DNA from: Thauera sp. GDN1
Lineage (GTDB): Bacteria; Pseudomonadota; Gammaproteobacteria; Burkholderiales; Rhodocyclaceae
Length of the DNA stretch: 64,000 bases
Assembly (NCBI RefSeq): GCF_029223545.1
Contig: NZ_CP097870.1
Span: forward strand, 3,410,001-3,474,000
Direction: 5' to 3'
The notes under the pieces are model-generated. The model worked only from the letters and a program-made list of their open reading frames with translations. It ran no database searches and had not been told where the DNA came from. Of the stretch, positions 15,953 through 24,968 are shown piece after piece. Each line of letters begins with the position of its first letter. Position 1 is the first letter of the stretch. Both the position numbers and the translations under genes were made by a program.

Positions 15953-18202
15953 TCATTGGGCCAGCAACTGCACCGCCGCCGCACCCGAGGCGGGAATCGG
16001 CACCTGGCGCCCGCCGAGGTCGAAGATCAGGCCGTTGATGCGCACGTTGGCCGTGCCGGTCGCGCCCTCCTTGACCTTGAACGCGATCGGCACCGACGTC
16101 GGCAGGTTGCCCGCGGGCAGCGCGGTGCTGGCCCGTCCGCTGTCGGACGGCGCGAAACCCACCGGTTCGAGGCGCTCGACGTCGTAGTCGAACTCGACCA
16201 GCACGCCATTGTGCCCGCCCGTGCCATCGAGCTTGAGCGACAGGGTCAGCATGCCGCCGGGGGCCGCGCTTTCCGGTGCGGCCAGATCGACCACGACGCT
16301 GCCCGGATCGATCTCGGCCTCGCCCGACGGCAGCAGCGGCGTGGCCGCGGCGCTCGCCACGGCCGCCGCAGCGCCGGGCTGGCCGCTGCCGCTGACCAGC
16401 AGGCTCTGCGGCGCCATCGGCCCGATGCGCAGCGGCGGTGCGCCCACCAGGGCCTCGGTGCCGGCGGCGAGGTCGTCGCGGGTGAAGGCGGGGGCAATGA
16501 CGTTGCGCACGATGCGCGGGGTGATCAGCAGCACGATCTCGGTGCGCGCCGCCTGGTCGCGTTCGGACGAGAACAGGCGGCCGAGCACCGGCAGATCGCC
16601 CAGCCCCGGCAGGCGCAGGTTGACGCCGCGCTCCTCGTCGTTGATCAGCCCGGCGAGCACCTGGGTCTCGCCATGCTTGAGGCGCAGCGTGGTCGCCGCG
16701 CTGCGGGTGCCGATCTGGTAGGCGAGCGAGCCCTCCGGCCCCGGCACCTCGCGCACGATGTTGCTGACCTCGAGCGCGACCTTGATCGCGACCTCGTCGT
16801 CCAGCGTCACGCTCGGCTGCACGTCGAGCTTGAGGCCGACGTCGAGGTAGCTGACCGAGGCCGCGACCCCGACGTTGGCGGTGGAGGTGGTGGTGAACAC
16901 CGGTACCTTCTCGCCGATATGGACCTTGGCCTCGGTGCGGTTCTTGACGCGGATGCGCGGATTGGCGAGCAGGATGGTGTCGCCGTCTTCGGCGCGCAGG
17001 CGCAGCACCGCGGCGGGGTTCGACACGAAGGGCACCAGCCCGCCGGTATCGTTGAGGTTGATCACGCCCTCGCGCAGCTCGCCGACGTTCTGGCCGTCGA
17101 TCGAGCCCCAGCCGATCTCCTGCGGAAACTCGAGGCCGATCTGGCGCAGCTTGTTGCGGCTGACCTCCAGCACCTCGACCTCGAGCATCACCTCCGGCTC
17201 GGCGACGTCGAGCGAGGCGATCAGGCGTTCGGCCAGGCGCATCGCCTCGGGGGTGTCCTTGATGACCAGCAGATTGAGCTTCTCGTCGATGAACACGTCG
17301 CGCGACTTCACCACCTGCTTGATCAGGTTGAGCGCCTGCTTCACGTCGGCGTTGGCGAGGTAGAAGCTGCGCGACACCAGCTCCTGGTATTCGCGCTGCT
17401 TGGCGGGCGTGGCCGGGTAGATCAGCACCGAGTTGGCGTTGAGCAGCTTGCGGTCGATCTGCTGGGTGGCGGTGAGCAGCTTGATGACCTCGTCGACCGA
17501 GGTGTCGCGCACGAAGATGCTGACCAGGGCGTCGTCGCGCACCTCGCTGTCGAACACGAAGTTGAGCCCGGCCGCACGCGACAGGGCCTCGAACACCACG
17601 CGCAGCGGCGCATCGCGGAACTGCAGGTTCACCTTCTTCGCCAGCGGCCCGGCGAGCGACTCGACCGGCGGCTGCAGCAGGCGGCGCTCGTCGAGCTCGC
17701 GCAGCAGGCGGCGGGCGCGCTGATTGGCCGGCGCCTCGGCGAGCACCGAGCGCACCAGGCGCTCGGCGTTCGCGCTGTCGCCACGCGCGTAGGCGGCCTC
17801 GGCCTCCTCCAGGCGCTGCAGGCGGCGACGCTCATCGACCAGGGTTTCGAGGCCGGTGCGCGCGCGCGCATTGGCCGGGTCGATGCTCAGCACCTCGCGG
17901 TACAGGCGCTCGGCCTGCTCGAACTGGGCGAAGGCGCGCGCACGTTCGGCCTCGTTGAGCCAGCCCTGCGCGAGCGCATCGCGGCGGGCGAGATAGCGCG
18001 CGCGCAGGTCGGCGTTGCGCGGCTCGGCGACGATGGCCTTGCCGAGGCGGCGCAGCTCGGCGACCGGATCGGCGTCTGCCGCGCTGGCATCGTGCGGCAT
18101 CTCCGGCAGCGGCGTGGCACAGCCGGCGAGCAGCCCGGCCGCCAGCGCGGCCACGCCGAGCGCGCGACGCGCACGCAGGTTCTTGCTTGCGGATTTTTTC
18201 AT
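15953..18202 (-). CDS. gspD: GspD-like secretin with C-terminal cohesin-like domain
   Basis: A 749-residue outer-membrane secretin. The N-terminus MKKSASKNLRARR plus a hydrophobic stretch ending LLAGC looks like a lipoprotein signal (Cys about residue 28). A TPR-like helical region follows (to about 190). Next are secretin N-domains with a 'secretin and TonB N-terminus' segment (KVNLQFRDAPLRVVFEALSR) and GspD N1-type domains (VDEVIKLLTATQQ, VFIDEKLNLLVIKDTPEAM). The secretin core (VGEKVPVFTT through GLPGLGDLPVLGRLFSS) is present. After the core, residues about 630-749 form a cohesin-like beta domain (VVVDLAAPESAAPGG, then VEFDYDVERLEPVGF). It would be the outer-membrane channel of this machine. 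Confidence 0.88.
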   Translation of the reverse strand: MKKSASKNLRARRALGVAALAAGLLAGCATPLPEMPHDASAADADPVAELRRLGKAIVAEPRNADLRARYLARRDALAQGWLNEAERARAFAQFEQAERLYREVLSIDPANARARTGLETLVDERRRLQRLEEAEAAYARGDSANAERLVRSVLAEAPANQRARRLLRELDERRLLQPPVESLAGPLAKKVNLQFRDAPLRVVFEALSRAAGLNFVFDSEVRDDALVSIFVRDTSVDEVIKLLTATQQIDRKLLNANSVLIYPATPAKQREYQELVSRSFYLANADVKQALNLIKQVVKSRDVFIDEKLNLLVIKDTPEAMRLAERLIASLDVAEPEVMLEVEVLEVSRNKLRQIGLEFPQEIGWGSIDGQNVGELREGVINLNDTGGLVPFVSNPAAVLRLRAEDGDTILLANPRIRVKNRTEAKVHIGEKVPVFTTTSTANVGVAASVSYLDVGLKLDVQPSVTLDDEVAIKVALEVSNIVREVPGPEGSLAYQIGTRSAATTLRLKHGETQVLAGLINDEERGVNLRLPGLGDLPVLGRLFSSERDQAARTEIVLLITPRIVRNVIAPAFTRDDLAAGTEALVGAPPLRIGPMAPQSLLVSGSGQPGAAAAVASAAATPLLPSGEAEIDPGSVVVDLAAPESAAPGGMLTLSLKLDGTGGHNGVLVEFDYDVERLEPVGFAPSDSGRASTALPAGNLPTSVPIAFKVKEGATGTANVRINGLIFDLGGRQVPIPASGAAAVQLLAQ

Positions 18203-18206
18203 CGTG

Positions 18207-18719
18207 TCAGTCCTGCCCGGTGTCGAGCACCTGCCGTTGCTGCATCGGCAGGTAGGTGAATTCGATCTGCGTCGGCGTCACGCGCTCGACACGGTAGCGG
18301 TCGCCGATGCGCTCGCGCGCACCCACCAGATGGAGTTCCTCGCCCTCCATCAGCATCACCGTGCGCCGTCCGCCGCGCTCGATGCTGCCGACGAAGGTGA
18401 AGGGCAGCGGCGGCGCGGTCGGTGCCACCACTGCCGGCGCGGTGCTGGCCCGTCCCTGCGCGGCGAGCGGCGGCTGCAGCAGGCCTGCGCCTTCCGCCGG
18501 CCACGGTTCGCGGACGATGGCGAGTTCGCCGGCGGTGGCCGGCGCCGCCGCAGCTGCGCGGGCGCCCGCCGCGGTCGCCGGCACGCGCTGGGTGCGCGGG
18601 GCCGGCGCGACCACCTCGGCGAGCTCGCCGCCCCCGCCCTCCTCCACCTGCGCGGCCCACCAGGTCGCCGCCAGCGTCAGCCCCAGCGCAGCGAGCAAGG
18701 TCCATTGCCGCGCCTTCAT
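18207..18719 (-). CDS. PilP/GspC-like inner-membrane protein of secretion system X
   Basis: A 170-residue protein with one N-terminal membrane helix (LLAALGLTLAATWWAAQV), an Ala/Pro-rich linker, and a small C-terminal beta domain containing LPFTFVGSIERGGRRTVMLMEGEELHLV, the pattern of PilP/GspC homology regions. Such proteins link the inner-membrane platform to the secretin, encoded 4 bp downstream. In related genomes this position carries the odd label 'secretion system X translation initiation factor', which I consider a misnomer. Confidence 0.7.
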   Translation of the reverse strand: MKARQWTLLAALGLTLAATWWAAQVEEGGGGELAEVVAPAPRTQRVPATAAGARAAAAAPATAGELAIVREPWPAEGAGLLQPPLAAQGRASTAPAVVAPTAPPLPFTFVGSIERGGRRTVMLMEGEELHLVGARERIGDRYRVERVTPTQIEFTYLPMQQRQVLDTGQD

Positions 18720-19270
18720 GCCGGTGTCCTCCGCACGAACACCAGCAGGCGCAGCTCGCCTTCGACGAAGCCGCTACCGGTGTCGTTGCGGCGCAGGCTC
18801 AGGGCCTCCAGCCCCACATGCGGCGAGGAGGCGATCAGCTCGGAGAGCCAGCCGTAAAGCACGCCGAACTCGGCCCGCACCGGCAGGCTCAGCACTACCC
18901 GCTGCAGGGGCGCGGCGGTCTCGTCGGCGATGCGGTAGTCGCTGCGTTCGATGTCCACACCGTGGGCCTCGGCCTGGACCTGGAGCGCGGACAGCAGCGC
19001 CGGCAGCTCCGCGCGCGCCGGAAAGCCGTCGTAGAAGGCGCGCAGCGTGTCGCGATCGATGCCGGTGCGCTGCGGCTGCGCCGCTTCGCCGTCGCGCAGC
19101 AGGCTGGCCCGCTCCGCGGCCAGCGCCGCCCGGCGCGCTTCGAAAGACCCTGCCGCGTGCTGGTCGATCGCCACCGCCAGTGCGAGCAGCAGCCCCCCCG
19201 CCGCCCCGGCCCAGCCGGCCCGGCGCAATGCGCGACGCAGCGCCTCGCGGATCCGTAGCGCGGTCGTCAT
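18716..19270 (-). CDS. PilO/GspM-like inner-membrane protein
   Basis: A 184-residue bitopic protein with a basic N-terminus (IREALRRALRRAGW), one membrane helix (residues about 21-38), a coiled stretch, and a ferredoxin-like C-terminal domain typical of PilO/GspM (VVLSLPVRAEFGVLYGWLSELIASS). It overlaps the genes on both sides by 4 bp, which ties it into the same translational unit. The role is in the inner-membrane assembly platform. Confidence 0.72.
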   Translation of the reverse strand: MTTALRIREALRRALRRAGWAGAAGGLLLALAVAIDQHAAGSFEARRAALAAERASLLRDGEAAQPQRTGIDRDTLRAFYDGFPARAELPALLSALQVQAEAHGVDIERSDYRIADETAAPLQRVVLSLPVRAEFGVLYGWLSELIASSPHVGLEALSLRRNDTGSGFVEGELRLLVFVRRTPA

Positions 19271-19824
19271 GACGCCGGCCTCCATTGCGCGGTCAGCACG
19301 AAGCGCACCACCATCTGCGGCCCCTGGCTCACCCATTCGTGGCTGTCGATGCGCGCCTCGCGCAGCATGCCGGCGCGCTGCAGCTGCTCCAGCCAGGCGA
19401 ACGCCGCCTCCACCGACTGCGCCTCGCCGACGATGCGCACGCTGCCGCGCCCGGCCTCGCCCTGGAGCTCGAGCAGCGCGACTTCCGGATGGCCGGCGCT
19501 CTCGAGATCGGCAAAGAAGGCCGCCCAGTCGGCATTGAGCGCGGCGGCCACACGCTCGGCCGGCTCGCGCTCCTCGGCGCTGACCGGCGCCGCAGCGCGC
19601 GCCGGCTGCGCCGGTCGCTCCTGGCGCAGCTCGGTGCGCAGGCGGGCGAGCAGCGCTTCGCGCTCGGCGAGGTCGCGCTCGGCCGCCCACATCTCCCAGG
19701 CGGAGAGCCCGGCGGCGAGTACGCCGACCGCCAGCAGCGCCCAGCCGAGCACGCCCGGCCGGCGCCTGCGCGGCGGAGCGAAATCCAGATCGACCGTGGC
19801 GGGGGCGTTGGAAAGCAGCTTCAT
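19267..19824 (-). CDS. PilN-like inner-membrane protein
   Basis: A 185-residue bitopic protein: a short cytoplasmic N-terminus with an LDFAPPRRRRPG motif, one helix (GVLGWALLAVGVLAAGLSAW), a coiled coil (AERDLAEREALLARLRTELRQE) and a PilN-like alpha/beta domain. PilN pairs with PilO in pilus systems and corresponds to the periplasmic half of GspL. The N-terminal cytoplasmic peptide would contact the PilM-like protein encoded immediately upstream. Confidence 0.72.
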   Translation of the reverse strand: MKLLSNAPATVDLDFAPPRRRRPGVLGWALLAVGVLAAGLSAWEMWAAERDLAEREALLARLRTELRQERPAQPARAAAPVSAEEREPAERVAAALNADWAAFFADLESAGHPEVALLELQGEAGRGSVRIVGEAQSVEAAFAWLEQLQRAGMLREARIDSHEWVSQGPQMVVRFVLTAQWRPAS

Positions 19825-20600
19825 GCCCCACCCCCCGGCTCGTGGCCCACATCCCGTCCCGTCACCTCGCCCCGCTGCCAGCCCGCGGGCACGGCGCCAT
19901 GGTAGCCGGCGGCGTGGATCACCCCGCCGGGCTCGGCATGCCCGCCCGCATTCGCGCCCGGCGCGCCCGCAATCCCGGCTTCGCGCCCCCAGGCTTCGAG
20001 CATCAGGCGCAAGGCGCCACTACCGTCGTCGCGCACCGACTGACTGCGGATCCCGCGCCAGGCGCCACTGCGCCACAGGCCGACGGTCAGCCGCCCCTCT
20101 TGCAGCACCGCAAGCGCCGCCGCCACGCCGTCCGCCTCGCCGAAGCGCGAACGCAGACGATTGTAGGTAGCGACGAAATCCGCCTCGATGCCCGCCAGCC
20201 TGTAGCCGTGGCGGTCAGCGAAGGCTTGCGCCGCGGCAACCACGGCGGCGGGCGCGGCGCAGCCGAGCGCGGGCAGATCGTGCGCGTCGCGGTCGACCTG
20301 CATCACCCATTCGGGCGCTTCGACGCCATGCACCTCGGCGAAGCGATGGGCGAGGAAGGCGGCGCGCTCGCCGGCGGTACGCAGGCCCGGCGGCCAGCTC
20401 ACGACCAGGTAGCGCAGCCAGGCGTCTCCGATGCGCACCCGCAGCGGCCGTCCGCGTCCGGCCGCCGGCGGCTGCAGCGCATCTAGCGCCGCCGCCGGCG
20501 TGCCGCCGTCGAGCACACGGCGCGACCTGCCGTCCGCGCCGTCGAGTACCCAGGCCTCGCGTTCGAGCCTCAGCAGGGTCTCAGCCGTGGAGCGTGACAC
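19821..20600 (-). CDS. PilM/GspL cytoplasmic-domain-like protein
   Basis: A 259-residue soluble protein without membrane segments. Its position (after the ATPase, before the PilN-like gene) and fold-like pattern (AWVLDGADGRS, RVRIGDAWLRYLVVSWPPGLRT) suggest a reduced actin-like PilM or GspL cytoplasmic domain, but sequence support is weak. The C-terminal 60 residues are Gly/Ala-rich and probably disordered. It overlaps the end of the ATPase gene by 20 bp and the next gene by 4 bp. Confidence 0.6.
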   Translation of the reverse strand: MSRSTAETLLRLEREAWVLDGADGRSRRVLDGGTPAAALDALQPPAAGRGRPLRVRIGDAWLRYLVVSWPPGLRTAGERAAFLAHRFAEVHGVEAPEWVMQVDRDAHDLPALGCAAPAAVVAAAQAFADRHGYRLAGIEADFVATYNRLRSRFGEADGVAAALAVLQEGRLTVGLWRSGAWRGIRSQSVRDDGSGALRLMLEAWGREAGIAGAPGANAGGHAEPGGVIHAAGYHGAVPAGWQRGEVTGRDVGHEPGGGA

Positions 20601-22269
20601 GGTTCAGTTCCTCCAGCGTGGTCTCGCCCGCGGCAACCAGTTCGATCACCGCTGCGCGCAGGTTGCGGAAACCGCGCCGCGATGCGGCCTCGCGCACGGC
20701 CCGGGCGGGCGCGCGGGCGAGGATCAGCTCGCGCACCTCGTCGTCGAGCAGCAGCACCTCGGCCACCGCGCGCCGGCCGCGGTAGCCGGAGCCGCGGCAG
20801 TGGCCGCAGCCGTGGCCGGCGCGGAAGCGGAAAGCGGACACGTCGCCCAGGCCGGAATCGGCCACCAGCGTGCGATCGGGCACGATGTCCTCGCTGCAGT
20901 GCGGGCAGTTGATGCGCACCAGGCGCTGGGCAACCACGCCGTTGAGCGCGGCGACCAGGTTGTAGGGGTCGATGCCCATGTGCATGAAGCGGCCGATGAC
21001 ATCGAACACGTTGTTGGCGTGCACCGTGGTGTAGACGAGGTGGCCGGTGAGCGCGGCCTGGATCGCGATCTCGGCGGTCTCGCCGTCACGGATCTCCCCC
21101 ACCATGATGCGGTCGGGGTCGTGGCGCAGGATGGAGCGCAGGCCGCGCGCGAAGGTGAGGCCCTTCTTCTCGTTCACCGGGATCTGCAGCACGCCGGCGA
21201 GCTGGTACTCCACCGGGTCCTCGATGGTGATGACCTTGTCCGTGCCGCGGTTGGTCTCGCCCAGCACCGCGTACAGCGTGGTGGTCTTGCCGCTGCCGGT
21301 GGGGCCGGTGACGAGCAGCATGCCGTAGGGCTCGTTGGCGAGGCGGCGCAGCACGCGCCGCGCCTCGGCGTCGAAGCCGAGCACCTCCAGGCTGAGCCCG
21401 CTCATCTCGCGACTCAGGTGCTCCTTGTCGAGCACGCGCAGCACCGCGTCCTCACCGTGGATGCTGGGCATGATGGAGACGCGGAAGTCGATCTCGCGCC
21501 CGCCCGCCTGAGCCTTGAAGCGGCCGTCCTGCGGCACGCGGCGCTCGGCGATGTCGAGCTCGGCCATCACCTTCAGGCGCGAGATCGCCTGTTCGGCCAG
21601 GTCGGGCGCCGACACCGTACCGACCCGCGACAGCACGCCGTCGATGCGGTACTTGATGACCAGGCCGCCGGGCTGGGACTCGAGATGGATGTCGCTCGCG
21701 CCCTGCTTGAGCGCGTCGTACAGCGTGGAATTGACCAGCTTGACCACCGGACTCGCGCCGGCGGTGATGCGCTGCAGCGAGAGGTCCTCGACCTCGCCGC
21801 CACCGGTACTGCCCTGGCGCTCCTCGTCCAGGCCGGCGGCACGCCGCACCTGGTCCTCGTGGCGGGCGAGGCAGGCGGAGAGGTCGTCGCGGTCGGCGAT
21901 CGCCAGCTCGAAGGGCTCGATCAGGCGCGCGGCGAGACCGTCGAGCAGGTCGTTGTCGAAGGGGTTGGCGAGCACCAGCACCAGGCCGCCGGCCTCGTCG
22001 CGCAGGGCAACGCACTCGTGGCGGACCGCGGTCTCGAAGCCCACCGCGGCGAAGTCGGGCGTGCGCCCCATCAGCGTGGCGTGGCCGAGCACCGGCAGGC
22101 CGCAGGTGGCGGCGATGCGGGCGAGGCGTGCGTCGGCGTCGGGGACCTGCTCGGCGAGCGCGTCCAGCAGGCGGCTGCCGGCGGCGCGCGCAGCGGCCAG
22201 TTCCGCGCTCGAGAACGGCCGCGCCGGCGCGAGCGCGGGCTCGTGACGGATGTCGGGCACGGCGCTCAT
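20581..22269 (-). CDS. gspE: GspE/PilB-type secretion ATPase
   Basis: A 562-residue ATPase. An N-terminal N1E-like domain (to about 160) is followed by the RecA-like core: Walker A GPTGSGKTTTLYAVLG, Asp box IEDPVEYQ, Walker B with VGEIRDGETAEIAIQAALTGH and the His box HANN. The tetracysteine zinc module CPHC...CGHCRGSGYRGR is near the C-terminus. It powers pseudopilus assembly at the inner membrane. The start ATG 22269 overlaps the stop of gspF by 4 bp; the longer 911-codon frame upstream is antisense noise in gspF. Confidence 0.93.
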   Translation of the reverse strand: MSAVPDIRHEPALAPARPFSSAELAAARAAGSRLLDALAEQVPDADARLARIAATCGLPVLGHATLMGRTPDFAAVGFETAVRHECVALRDEAGGLVLVLANPFDNDLLDGLAARLIEPFELAIADRDDLSACLARHEDQVRRAAGLDEERQGSTGGGEVEDLSLQRITAGASPVVKLVNSTLYDALKQGASDIHLESQPGGLVIKYRIDGVLSRVGTVSAPDLAEQAISRLKVMAELDIAERRVPQDGRFKAQAGGREIDFRVSIMPSIHGEDAVLRVLDKEHLSREMSGLSLEVLGFDAEARRVLRRLANEPYGMLLVTGPTGSGKTTTLYAVLGETNRGTDKVITIEDPVEYQLAGVLQIPVNEKKGLTFARGLRSILRHDPDRIMVGEIRDGETAEIAIQAALTGHLVYTTVHANNVFDVIGRFMHMGIDPYNLVAALNGVVAQRLVRINCPHCSEDIVPDRTLVADSGLGDVSAFRFRAGHGCGHCRGSGYRGRRAVAEVLLLDDEVRELILARAPARAVREAASRRGFRNLRAAVIELVAAGETTLEELNRVTLHG

Positions 22270-23441
22270 CCGATGCTCTCCGCAAGCTGGAAGATGGGCA
22301 GGTACATCAGCACCACGATCAGGCCGATCGCGCCGCCGATCACCAGCATCAGCACCGGGCCGAACAGGCGGGTCAGCCACTCGATCTCGCGCGCGGTGTC
22401 TTCCTCGTGGAATTCCGCCGAGCGGGTGAGCATCTCGCCGAGGTTTCCGGCGCGCTCGCCGACCGCGAGCATGCGCTGCGCGACCGGGGTCGCCAGTCCG
22501 CAGGCGGCGAGCGTGGCGGTGAAGGGCTGGCCCTCGCGCACGCGCTCGATCGCCAGCTCCAGGCTGGCGCGCAGCGTCGGCGACAGCAGGCCGGACACCA
22601 TGCGCAGCGCGGCCACCGCCGGAATGCCGCCCGACAGCAGCATGCCCAGCGTGCGGTAGAAGCGCGCGAGCTCGAAGGCGCGCAAGCGCTCGCCGATGCC
22701 CGGCGTGCGCCAGGCCTGGCGTCCTACCGCCGCCCACACCGCCTCGCTGCGCGCGGCCAGCACCAGCGCGGCGATCAGCGCCAGCAGCACGCCGCCCATC
22801 GCCAGCGCATGGGCCTCGACCAGCCGCCCCCAGTCGAGCAGCAGTCGCGACAGCCACGGCAGGTCGCTGCCGACGTCCTCGTAGATGTGGGAGAAGCGCG
22901 GCACCACGTAGCCGAGCAGGAACAGGACCACCAGCCCGCCGACGCCGATCAGCAGCGCGGGGTAGATCGCCGCGCTGACCAGCTTGCTGCGCAGGCTGTC
23001 GACCTGCTGCTGGTAGGCGACGTAGCGCTCGAGCGCGCGCTCGAGGTCGCTGGTGCGCTCGGCGGCGCGGATCATCGCGACGTAGAGGTCGGGAAAGGCC
23101 TGCGGGGCGCGTTCCAGCGCGCGCGACAGCGGCTGGCCCTCGCGCAGCGCGGAAACCAGATCGGACAGCACGCCGCGCACCGGACCGCGCGTCTCCTTCT
23201 CGGACAGCGCGGTAACCGCCTCGGCGAGCGGGATGCCGGCGCGCAGCAGGGCGAGCAGTTCCTGATTGAACAGCAGCAGCGGGAAGCGCGCACGGCCGCC
23301 GCCGCGACCCGCGCATGCGAGCGACAGCACGACCAGCCCGCGGGCGGCGGCGAGCGCACGCGCCTCGGCTTCCGAAGGCGCGTCGAGCTCGGTATCGACG
23401 ACCCGCGCGTCGGACCCGACCGCCTTCACCCGGTAGCGCAT
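22266..23441 (-). CDS. gspF: GspF/PilC-type inner-membrane platform protein
   Basis: A 391-residue polytopic protein with two T2SSF repeats: FPLLLFNQELLALLRAGIPLAEAVTAL and FELARFYRTLGMLLSGGIPAVAALRM. Each is followed by a helical bundle and membrane helices, with the typical final hydrophobic segment ending LIVVLMYLPIFQLAESIG. It is the membrane platform that couples the ATPase to pseudopilin extraction. Its stop overlaps the gspE start; gspG ends 12 bp upstream. Confidence 0.92.
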   Translation of the reverse strand: MRYRVKAVGSDARVVDTELDAPSEAEARALAAARGLVVLSLACAGRGGGRARFPLLLFNQELLALLRAGIPLAEAVTALSEKETRGPVRGVLSDLVSALREGQPLSRALERAPQAFPDLYVAMIRAAERTSDLERALERYVAYQQQVDSLRSKLVSAAIYPALLIGVGGLVVLFLLGYVVPRFSHIYEDVGSDLPWLSRLLLDWGRLVEAHALAMGGVLLALIAALVLAARSEAVWAAVGRQAWRTPGIGERLRAFELARFYRTLGMLLSGGIPAVAALRMVSGLLSPTLRASLELAIERVREGQPFTATLAACGLATPVAQRMLAVGERAGNLGEMLTRSAEFHEEDTAREIEWLTRLFGPVLMLVIGGAIGLIVVLMYLPIFQLAESIG

Positions 23442-23453
23442 GAGCGGCTCACC

Positions 23454-23858
23454 TCACCAGTTGGCGATGTCGGCGTCGGTGCCTTCCCCGCCGGGCTGGC
23501 CATCCGCACCGTAGGAGAAGATGTCGTATTCGCCATGTTCGCCGGGGTGGCGGTAGCGATAGGGGTTGCCCCAGGGGTCGGCGGGCACCGCCTTGCGCAG
23601 ATAGGGCCCCTGCCAGCGCGACTCGCCGGCGGGCGCGGCCATCAGCGCCTGCAGCCCCTGCTCGGACGACGGATAGCGCCCGAGGTCGAGGCGGTACTGG
23701 TCCAGGCCCTTCTCGAAGGCGTCGATCTGCGCCTTCGCGGTATTCACCTCGGACTTGCCGATCTGGGAAAAGAAGCGCGGGCCGACATAGCCGGCCAGCA
23801 GGCCGATGATGACCATCACCACCAGCAGTTCGAGCAGGGTAAAACCGCGTTGCCTCAT
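23454..23858 (-). CDS. gspG: Major pseudopilin GspG, first gene of secretion system X cluster
   Basis: A 134-residue major pseudopilin. The very short leader MRQRG is cleaved before FTLLELLVVMVIIGLLAGYV. The C-terminal half has the GspG hallmarks LGRYPSSEQGLQALM, GPYLRKAVPADPWGNPYRY and GEYDIFSYGADGQPGGEG, including the calcium-binding loop region. This is the canonical T2SS GspG, and its presence ahead of gspF and gspE marks the likely promoter-proximal end of the cluster. AAGGA precedes ATG 23858. The 177 bp upstream (23859-24035) hold no other gene. Confidence 0.93.
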   Translation of the reverse strand: MRQRGFTLLELLVVMVIIGLLAGYVGPRFFSQIGKSEVNTAKAQIDAFEKGLDQYRLDLGRYPSSEQGLQALMAAPAGESRWQGPYLRKAVPADPWGNPYRYRHPGEHGEYDIFSYGADGQPGGEGTDADIANW

Positions 23859-24035
23859 GATCCTTTCTTCCTGAACAGGCGCCTGGCCGGCAGCCGGCGC
23901 ACGAGGGTGCGCCAGGGCGTGCAAGGGGACGACCGGGGCCACGACACCGCTCAAGTCTGCCACAGGCTTTGTGAATGTTTCGATCACGAGACAGTCGTTT
24001 TCCCGTCACCTCGCTGAAATATAGACCCGGGAGCC

Positions 24036-24911
24036 TCAGCCCAGCACCAGCGCGAGCGCGATCGGCAGGAATACCACCGCGGCGACGTTGCCGATCAGCA
24101 CCATCGAGGCGACCTTGTCGGGCTCCTGATGGTAGCGCTCGGCGAACATGTAATTGAGCACCGCCGGCGGCAGCGCACCGAAGACGAGCACCAGCGCCTG
24201 CTCGCGCGGCGGCAGATCGATCAGCCACATCGCCACCCACGCCAGCGTCATGCCGACCAGCGGGCGCGCGACCGCGCCCAGCACGCCGACACCGACCGCG
24301 GTGATGCGCGAGTCCGCCAGGCGCACGCCGAGACCGAACAGCATCAGCGGGATGGAGATCTCGCCCAGCATGCGGATCGCGGTCAGCAGCGGCGGCCAGA
24401 CCTCGAACTGAGTCAGGCTCACCGTCAGGCCGGCCAGGGTGGCGAGCACCGATGGCACCTTCCAGATCGTCAGCAGGCGCACGCGGTGATCCAGCAGCCA
24501 GGCGCCGAAGGAGAAGTGGATCAGGTTCGACACCATGAACAACACCACCATGGGAGCGAGCGCCACCTCCCCGAAGGCCAGCACGGCGAGCGGCAGGCCG
24601 AGGTTGCCGCAGTTGTTGAACATCAGCGGCGGCACCAGGGTCTTGGGCGCGAGGCCGGTCGCACGCGCGAGCGCCCAGCCCGCCAGCCCGGAGCCGATCA
24701 CGCCGAGGGCGCCCGCCGCAATCAGCGGCAGGTAGGCGCCGACGTCGAAGGCCTTGTTGGCGAGCGCGGCGAACACCAGCGCCGGCACGAACACGTCCAT
24801 GTTGAGCTTGTTGGCGTGCGCGAGGTCCGGCTTCATGCGCCGGCCGACGAAGAAGCCGAGTGCGGTGATGGAAAAGAGCGGGAAGAGGATTTCGACGATG
24901 CGGATCAGCAT
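24036..24911 (-). CDS. AEC-family permease
   Basis: A 291-residue membrane protein of about ten helices with the auxin efflux carrier family pattern: FPLFSITALGFFVGRRMK at the start, FVPALVFAALANK, and a conserved MFNNCGNLGLPLAVLAFG in the centre. Bacterial members carry malonate, malate or related organic anions. Substrate is not evident. It lies between the secretion cluster and hslU on the same strand but is separated from hslU by a REP-like inverted repeat. Confidence 0.85.
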   Translation of the reverse strand: MLIRIVEILFPLFSITALGFFVGRRMKPDLAHANKLNMDVFVPALVFAALANKAFDVGAYLPLIAAGALGVIGSGLAGWALARATGLAPKTLVPPLMFNNCGNLGLPLAVLAFGEVALAPMVVLFMVSNLIHFSFGAWLLDHRVRLLTIWKVPSVLATLAGLTVSLTQFEVWPPLLTAIRMLGEISIPLMLFGLGVRLADSRITAVGVGVLGAVARPLVGMTLAWVAMWLIDLPPREQALVLVFGALPPAVLNYMFAERYHQEPDKVASMVLIGNVAAVVFLPIALALVLG

Positions 24912-24968
24912 GTGGGCTGCTCAGGTTCTGGACCTGTCTGGGAGCCCCGGGGAGCGGGGCCGGAAGCA

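Noticed and set aside
15773..18259. An 828-codon plus-strand frame antisense to the secretin
   Set aside because: Repetitive Arg/Ala/Gln/Gly composition typical of a GC-rich antisense frame; the secretin has clear domain motifs.
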